A DNA stretch of 64,000 nucleotides from Platerodrilus igneus (Eukaryota; Arthropoda; Insecta; Coleoptera; Lycidae), in assembly GCA_036346225.1 (NCBI GenBank), contig JARFIW010000884.1, positions 1,240,001 through 1,304,000 on the forward strand, written 5' to 3'. The notes below the pieces were generated by a model. That model was not told the DNA's origin, searched no databases, and saw only the letters and a list, made by a program, of their open reading frames with translations. Of the stretch, positions 58,799 through 64,000 are shown piece after piece. The position numbers and the translations under genes are program-made. Every line of letters begins with the position of its first letter. Within the stretch, counting starts at the first letter, position 1.

Positions 58799-59374
58799 GT
58801 TAGGTTAGGTTGGTTGTATGTTTAAGGACGGTCGGAAATCGCAACAGGTAAGAAATCTTAAAATCAGGGTAGCTCTCTGGGAAATGGCGCAATCTAAAAA
58901 TTCCTAGAAATTCGGGTAGCTGAGAAAATCTAATATTAATTGATACCAAACAAGGTAGGTTTATCTCAAAATATGCATTGGTTAGACGAAGAAAACTATT
59001 TTGGTTCAGAATGTTAGCGGTAAAAAATCTTAAAATGAGGGTAGCTCCTTGGGGTGATGATATCTGAAAAATTCTTAGAGATTCGAGTAGCCGAGAAAAT
59101 TCTAATATTAATTGATACCAAACAATGTACATTTATCTCGTGGGTGGAAGTGTGGAAAAAGATTTATCTCGCGGATGGAAAGAATGCGGGTGTGACGTAA
59201 TCAAAATGGTTGGGGGGTGTCCGAGCAAGGCGGAGAGCAAGGCGGAGCAGGAGGAGATTCTTAAAAAATAAGACTTTATAGTGGGTTTTTACATGTAAAA
59301 ACCTAGGTTAGATAGCGACGGTGGTGGTGGTGGTGGTGGTGGTGTTGTGCCAAATACATCCAAAATACTCTACT

Positions 59375-59380
59375 TACATA
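59375..59380. repeat. Polinton-type 6-bp target duplication, right
   Basis: TACATA directly after the terminus TACTCTACT, identical to 45,347-45,352; the hAT reading frame resumes across it. Confidence 0.85.
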
Positions 59381-61624
59381 ATAGTGTCAATGATCTAAAT
59401 AAAGCTGGTAGTTCGTCACCTAATACTTTAAAATCTCTCACATGTGAATATGACACTAATCTTTCAACTGATAAGAATGAGTACATACTCGATTTGGGCA
59501 ATTTTGTTAACTCAAATGAAACACTTTCCGACGATGTTCGCTTTTCATTATTAACAAATCCTTACAAACCAGATCCTAAATATAATTTCAAGAACGATTC
59601 CGAAGAAAGAAGACGTGCTTTTAGATATGACTGGCTTCAACAATACGATTGGCTTGCGTATTCTCCAAAACTCAAAGGCGCACTTTGCAAATATTGCGTA
59701 TTTTTTCGGCCAACTGTTAAAAGAGGGGTTCTTGGTTCTTTCATTGTGAAGCCTTTCACAAAATATCATGACTTTGTCGTTTCTGCAAAAGCACATGCTA
59801 CAACCGAATGGCATCGTGATTCAACTATAAAAGCTTCTAGTTTTACAAAAATTATTGAAGGAAAACGTCTATCAATTACCTCTGAAATAGATGAATCTGA
59901 GCGGGATTTGATTGAATCGAATCGCAAAAAACTTATACCAATAATATCCACCGTCATTTTTGTGGTATGCATGATTTGCCATTACGAGGTGATAAAAAAA
60001 GGTAATTTTGAGGATCTTTTACAATTCAGAATAGAAAGTGGGGATCACATTCTAAACGAGCACTTAAAGTGTTGCAAGAAGAACTCAAAATACACCTCTC
60101 ACAGAACTCAAAATCAAATAATTTCAATTTGTGGAACATTAATTAGGGAAAAAATTGTGAAAGATGTGAATTTGAGTGAAGCATTTTCAATTCTGGCTGA
60201 CGAAAGTGCAGATATTGCTGGGGTAGAACAGTTATGAATTGGAGTAAGATTTGTTAGTAATGACAATTCGGTCAGAGAAGAATTTTTAGGCTTTGTAGTC
60301 CTTACATCGCTGAACGCAGAAGGTATAACTGCTGCAATTTTAAACGCTTGTAATGAATATGGTCTTTGTATGGATAAATTAGTTGGATTAGGGTTTGATG
60401 GTTGCTCGACGATGGCAGGTCATGAGCAGGGAGTCCAAAAACTTATTAAAAATAAATATCCAAAAGCGATATATTGTCACTGCGCGTCCCATAGATTAAA
60501 TTTAGTGATAAATGATTTGAACAAGATTCCGGATATTCAAAATTCAGTAGGTACCATTAAAGAAGTAATTACTTTCTTTCGAGATAGTCCATTAAGATGT
60601 AGATATGTTTCTAATATTCCACTATTATGTGAAACACGCTGGTCCGCCAAATATAAATCAATGAGGATGTTTGCGGAACATTTTGCAGATACTATGAACG
60701 CTCTGGAAAATTTAGCTCATAACCGTGCAATAAATGCTCAGACAAGAAATAGGGCCAGTCAACTTTTAAATTGCGTTTCTTCGTCGAAATTTATTCTTTG
60801 TCTGCATATTATGGCCAAATATTCTAGCAAATTGGAACCTGTTTGTAATGCACTGCAGTCTAAAAGTATAAACTTATTTTCCGTTAAAGAGCACATAGAT
60901 GAACTACTCAAACTTTTTAAGACACACCGTAGTGATCCTGAACAATACTTTAAAGAGGTTTATAAAAAAAGTGTTGAACATGCCCATGGTTTTGGATTGG
61001 AAATTACATTACCACGTATTGCACCAAGACAAACTCATAGGTCTAATTATCATATGAGTAGTGTTGAAGATTACTTTCGAGTAAGCCTTTTTATTCCTTA
61101 CTTGGATTCTGTTATACAGTCTATTTCCACAAGGTTTTCTGAAGATGCTACGACTTCTTTTTACTCTCTGGATTACATCCAAATAACTTAAAAGACAACA
61201 ATATAAAAAGCATTGTTAAATAAAAAGAAGAAATAGCCAGAAGTTACAACATTGATAACTTTTCAGAACAGTTGCAAACGTGGGTTGAACTTTGGCAAAA
61301 TAGAGAGATTCAACAAGATACAGACTTTGTACATTTGCTTGATAATGAAGTTTCTTTTTTTCCGGCGATCAAAACTGCGCTGAATATTTTTTTGGCATTA
61401 CCTCCAACTACTGCAACAATAGAAAGGTCATTTAGTACGCTAAAGCGGGTAAAATCGTGGCTTAGATCAAGCATGTCAGGGGATAGATTATCAGGTTTAT
61501 GCATGCTTAGTGTACATAAGGACATGGTAGGTAGGGAGAAACAAGCATTCATAAATGAAGTCCTAAATAGATTTGGTCAAGACCGAAGAAGATTGATATT
61601 TATATTAAAAAATGATGATGATTA
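59381..61624 (+). pseudogene. hAT transposase, main part (ZMYM1-like)
   Basis: A TTF-type zinc-finger region lies at about 59,605-59,710 (FRYDWLQQYDWLAYSP, CKYCVFF), followed by the DUF4371-type core. Catalytic Asp in ILADESAD at about 60,199; second Asp in GLGFDGCSTMAG near 60,397; CHCASHRLNLV near 60,476; ETRWSAKY near 60,630; final Glu in ATIERSFSTLKR near 61,422 within the dimerisation domain; stop at 61,623. Three lesions: TGA at 60,236 where a sense codon is expected before IGVRF, a frameshift near 61,170, and TAA near 61,222. The protein would cut and paste the hAT element; this copy cannot. Confidence 0.9.
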
Positions 61625-62441
61625 ATAAAACGCGAGAACAGTTCTATTCAGCAGTGCTAGTTATAATAGTTTGTTGTACCCTTCTTAGTTCTTAGTCATG
61701 TTTGTTTGTGCAACAAATATTAAAGACACTATTTAAAGTGCCGGTCGGATATTTATTTACTATTAATTAATATCTGTGGTTTGTGGCCATTTGATTGACA
61801 ATGTGGCTTTTCTGTTTCCGTTAAATATGGTTGTGTCGTGTCTGTATTTTTAAATTTTCTTACGGGCGGCTTATTACGTGTATTGGAATAAGTCCATTCA
61901 ATTTTCAATTAGTGTGTGTTACTGTAAAATCCAATCTTTTCCATTTGCTACCCTGTGCATCATCAAGCCAAAAGAATTGATGGCCTGCTGCACCAGCAAT
62001 TTACCAGATTGGTAAGTAACTTTACACTTTATGAAAATTCGATTAATTACAGAATGCTGCATTTATTAAGAAACTATCAATCCTACGTTTTTCTTTCAAT
62101 TTCAAATACTATAGCCGAAATCTCGAAAGAATGCATTCGCGTCATAGGTTTCTGAATTAAACACCGACATACTTTTAATGTATATCGCTTTTAAATTCAG
62201 TAACGTATGGCGTGAATGCATTCTTTCGTGATTTCAACTATAATATTAAAAAACGCTGCATTATCGATGGTTCTAACTGCTTTTGAGCTACTCTAAGGAA
62301 ATAAGATTTTATGCCTTACATTACTTTCCAATACGTCCGGTAACGGAGTTGCATTAACAGTGTTCATCCTTTGTGTAACATAACTAATATTTTTGAAAGT
62401 AGTCTTGACCCCCTCTACAAATTATTCTGTGGGCGGCCTTG

Positions 62442-62449
62442 CAACTAAC
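62442..62449. repeat. hAT target site duplication, right
   Basis: CAACTAAC after the right terminal repeat, identical to 44,306-44,313. Confidence 0.85.
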
Positions 62450-63482
62450 CTATAGATGTACATAAGGCTTTTTCTTCGCTCAAGCTGTTTAACATAGCAG
62501 CTTATCCTGTGCCATATTTTCATACAGGAATTTCTCAAACGGAAAAGTCATAATGTTTAAATTTACTTGAAACCAGAATGATTGGAAAGCTGCTAGTTTT
62601 GAAATGAAAGGACAGTATTAATAATACCAAACGCCTGAAAACTTTTTACCGTACAAAATCATTATAATCGTTCGAGCGAAGCCTGTGCAACAGTGAGGCC
62701 TCGTGGTTATTCAATACAGCTTTTGTGTTCTGAAATCGAACACTTTTTCTAAAACTTCCATATATTGGACTATCGTATGAAATTGAATGGTACATTGCTG
62801 CCACTTGATGATAACATAGTTACATAACCGGGCAGCTATCAATGCAAAGGCGACAGCATGAACAGAATTAAACACGCTTAAACTACTGTTACGATCTGAA
62901 TACCAAATCGGTGCTTCCAAGGATTGTAATATTAATTTTAGCTCAGCGTCGATATTAATGAATAATTTACGCATAACGTTCACTGTTCATACAATACGAA
63001 ATTAAAACCACATTATTTTTATTTCGGTATACGAGATTCACTAACCGGAATTAACGTTACTCAAATTACTGAAAGTTTGTAGAACATCTAATCCTGCGGG
63101 AGTAATAAATAAATGGGTGTTAATGTGAACTGTTTTGGCTTGGTGCAAAACATGAAACTCACTTACATCAAGTACATCTAACTGTAAGTCTGTTATAGTG
63201 TTATAAGAGCAAAATTACGGTTCATGTAGTTAATTATCAGTAATAGAATTGCATGCACTCTGCTAGAATTCAGTAAAGTTCATTCTTGAAGCAACTGTAA
63301 TTCATAGAAAATGCATTAGCCAAGCTCACTTAGCATAAATAATCAATACAATGAGTTCTACTGAAAGCATTGATAATCAAAACAATTTCAATATGAAATT
63401 ATTCAAGACATTTTTAATTCATTCAACAAATTAAGTCTCAAGTAAATAAACAACTAGAAATTTAAGATGTTATTATATTTGG
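62450..63482. other. Non-coding interval
   Basis: AT-rich. A 90-codon minus-strand frame (62,711-62,983) shows no known motif and has no clear start context. No gene called. Confidence 0.5.
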
Positions 63483-64000
63483 CGGGAGGTCACTTTAGAA
63501 AAGGGAGAAAGTGTGTATATGGGGGTTGTAGATCTGGATAAAGCGTAAAATGGGAAAAGATGTTCGAAATACTCAAAAAGATTGGAATGAGTTTTAGAGA
63601 TAGACGGGTAGTACATAGGTTATTCAAAGAGCAAACAGTGGTAATAGAATTAGAGGGGGAAAGTAGAGTAGTAAATATTTGGAACGCGGTGAGAGGAATG
63701 TGCTCTATCCCCGCAAATTTTTAACCTGTACATTCAAGAGGCAATGAATACAGTCTAGTGCAGGAAGACGTTTTGAATCGTGCAGGGAAGATTGATACAC
63801 TTAGATTTGTAAATGATATAGCGGTATTAGCGTCTAGCAAGGAGCAGATTTTAATGAAATGGAAACAGTTCTAACAGAAATATACGGTATGAAAATTAAC
63901 AAAAATAAAACTAAAGTACTAGTATGTAAAAAAGGGAAAAATAAATCAAAAATTAGAATACAAATAAGAAACGAGAACTTACAAGAGGTTAAGGATTTCT
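63483..64000 (+). mobile_element. LINE fragment (RTE/CFDP2-like), running off the window
   Basis: Begins in the RT just before motif A (GESVYMGVVDLDKA) and continues through GCTCTATCCCC (motif B region) and a damaged active-site box (FVNDIAVL near 63,800) to the window end at AAGAGGTTAAGGATTTC. Several short deletions. The 5' part is missing, so it is truncated. Confidence 0.85.

Larger units (their letters stand above)
45353..59374. mobile_element. Palindromic Polinton-related element, 14,022 bp
   Basis: It starts AGTAGAGTATTTTGG and ends with the exact reverse complement, CCAAAATACTCTACT. It is flanked by TACATA and lies inside a hAT transposase. Arms of 6,516 and 6,524 bp surround a 982-bp centre. 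Terminal AG...CT, the 6-bp duplication and fragments resembling protein-primed DNA polymerase B point to Polinton/Maverick ancestry. Typical Polintons are 15-20 kb with terminal repeats of some hundred bp to about 1.5 kb and carry integrase, protease, ATPase and capsid genes, none of which I find. I infer a non-autonomous derivative formed by inverted duplication of one end, moved by an integrase supplied in trans. An assembly-made palindrome is possible, but the perfect target duplication at the two outer ends argues that the outer limits are real. Confidence 0.8.
52851..59374. repeat. Right inverted arm (6.5 kb)
   Basis: Begins GTTTCGTGCGTGCACACAAA and mirrors 45,353-51,868. It carries the better preserved copies of the PolB-like fragments. 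Confidence 0.95.
44314..62441 (+). mobile_element. hAT DNA transposon (ZMYM1-like), about 4.1 kb, split by a 14-kb insertion
   Basis: The left end is CTAGGCCGCCCACA and the right end is TGTGGGCGGCCTTG, an imperfect terminal inverted repeat; GGGGGTCAA is also inverted in both subterminal regions (44,331 and 62,400). Both ends are bounded by CAACTAAC. About 920 bp of 5' non-coding DNA precede the transposase start at 45,238. The transposase is interrupted at 45,352 and resumes at 59,381. Removing 45,353-59,374 and one TACATA leaves about 4.1 kb, a normal hAT length. Coding lesions show it is no longer autonomous. Confidence 0.9.

Noticed and set aside
45353..59374. Endogenous parvovirus or bidnavirus with terminal hairpins
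   Set aside because: No parvoviral replication protein or capsid motif was seen. The polymerase-like pieces, the AG...CT ends and the 6-bp duplication fit Polinton ancestry better; a hairpin-ended replication intermediate is kept only as a hypothesis for the palindrome.

Overview
This is AT-rich animal (most likely insect) DNA made almost entirely of transposable elements of different ages. I recognise no host protein-coding gene, rRNA or intact tRNA. The arthropod assignment rests on the element set: RTE/CFDP2-like and R1/jockey-like LINEs, mariner, a tRNA-derived SINE family, a Ty3/Gypsy relic, a ZMYM1-type hAT and a Polinton-related element. I cannot name the species.

Layout: 1-9,875 holds two broken copies of one LINE family, the second interrupted by a dead mariner (7,577-8,762). 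10,128-10,583 is a tandem SINE dimer sharing one 13-bp target duplication. 13,873-17,371 is a head-to-head pair of non-coding repeat units with (TA)n at the centre and both ends. 17,625-24,170 is a cluster of LINE fragments and SINEs. 24,171-28,734 has no recognisable gene. 28,735-32,366 and 34,360-36,700 are two old R1/jockey-like LINEs on opposite strands. 39,118-41,225 holds LINE 3' ends and 41,230-43,330 a Ty3/Gypsy gag-protease relic. 63,483-64,000 is one more LINE fragment.

The outstanding structure is nested. A roughly 4.1-kb hAT element (44,314-62,441, 8-bp target duplication CAACTAAC) has its N-terminal coding region split by a 14,022-bp palindromic insertion (45,353-59,374). That insertion has 5'-AG...CT-3' ends and a 6-bp target duplication (TACATA), the hallmark of Polinton/Maverick-type integration; taking it out leaves the hAT reading frame continuous. 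Its two arms are about 6.52 kb each and nearly identical, around a 982-bp unique centre.

Each arm carries, reading outward: a TATA-driven 86-aa ORF, an unrecognised protein of about 470 aa with a central coiled coil, two fragments resembling the C-terminus of a Polinton protein-primed DNA polymerase B, degenerate copies of the small ORF, and near the outer end a zinc-finger fragment resembling the N-terminus of the same polymerase. The polymerase pieces are out of order and I found no palm domain, integrase, capsid, protease or ATPase. The element therefore looks like a non-autonomous, inverted-duplicated Polinton derivative carrying an undescribed gene module. The centre has a perfect 118-bp palindrome, 44-bp hairpin-bearing iterons and 16-bp near-palindromes between two outward promoters. 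Arm differences that I inspected are mostly 1-3 nt indels, so consensus error or an artificial inverted duplication must be excluded first.
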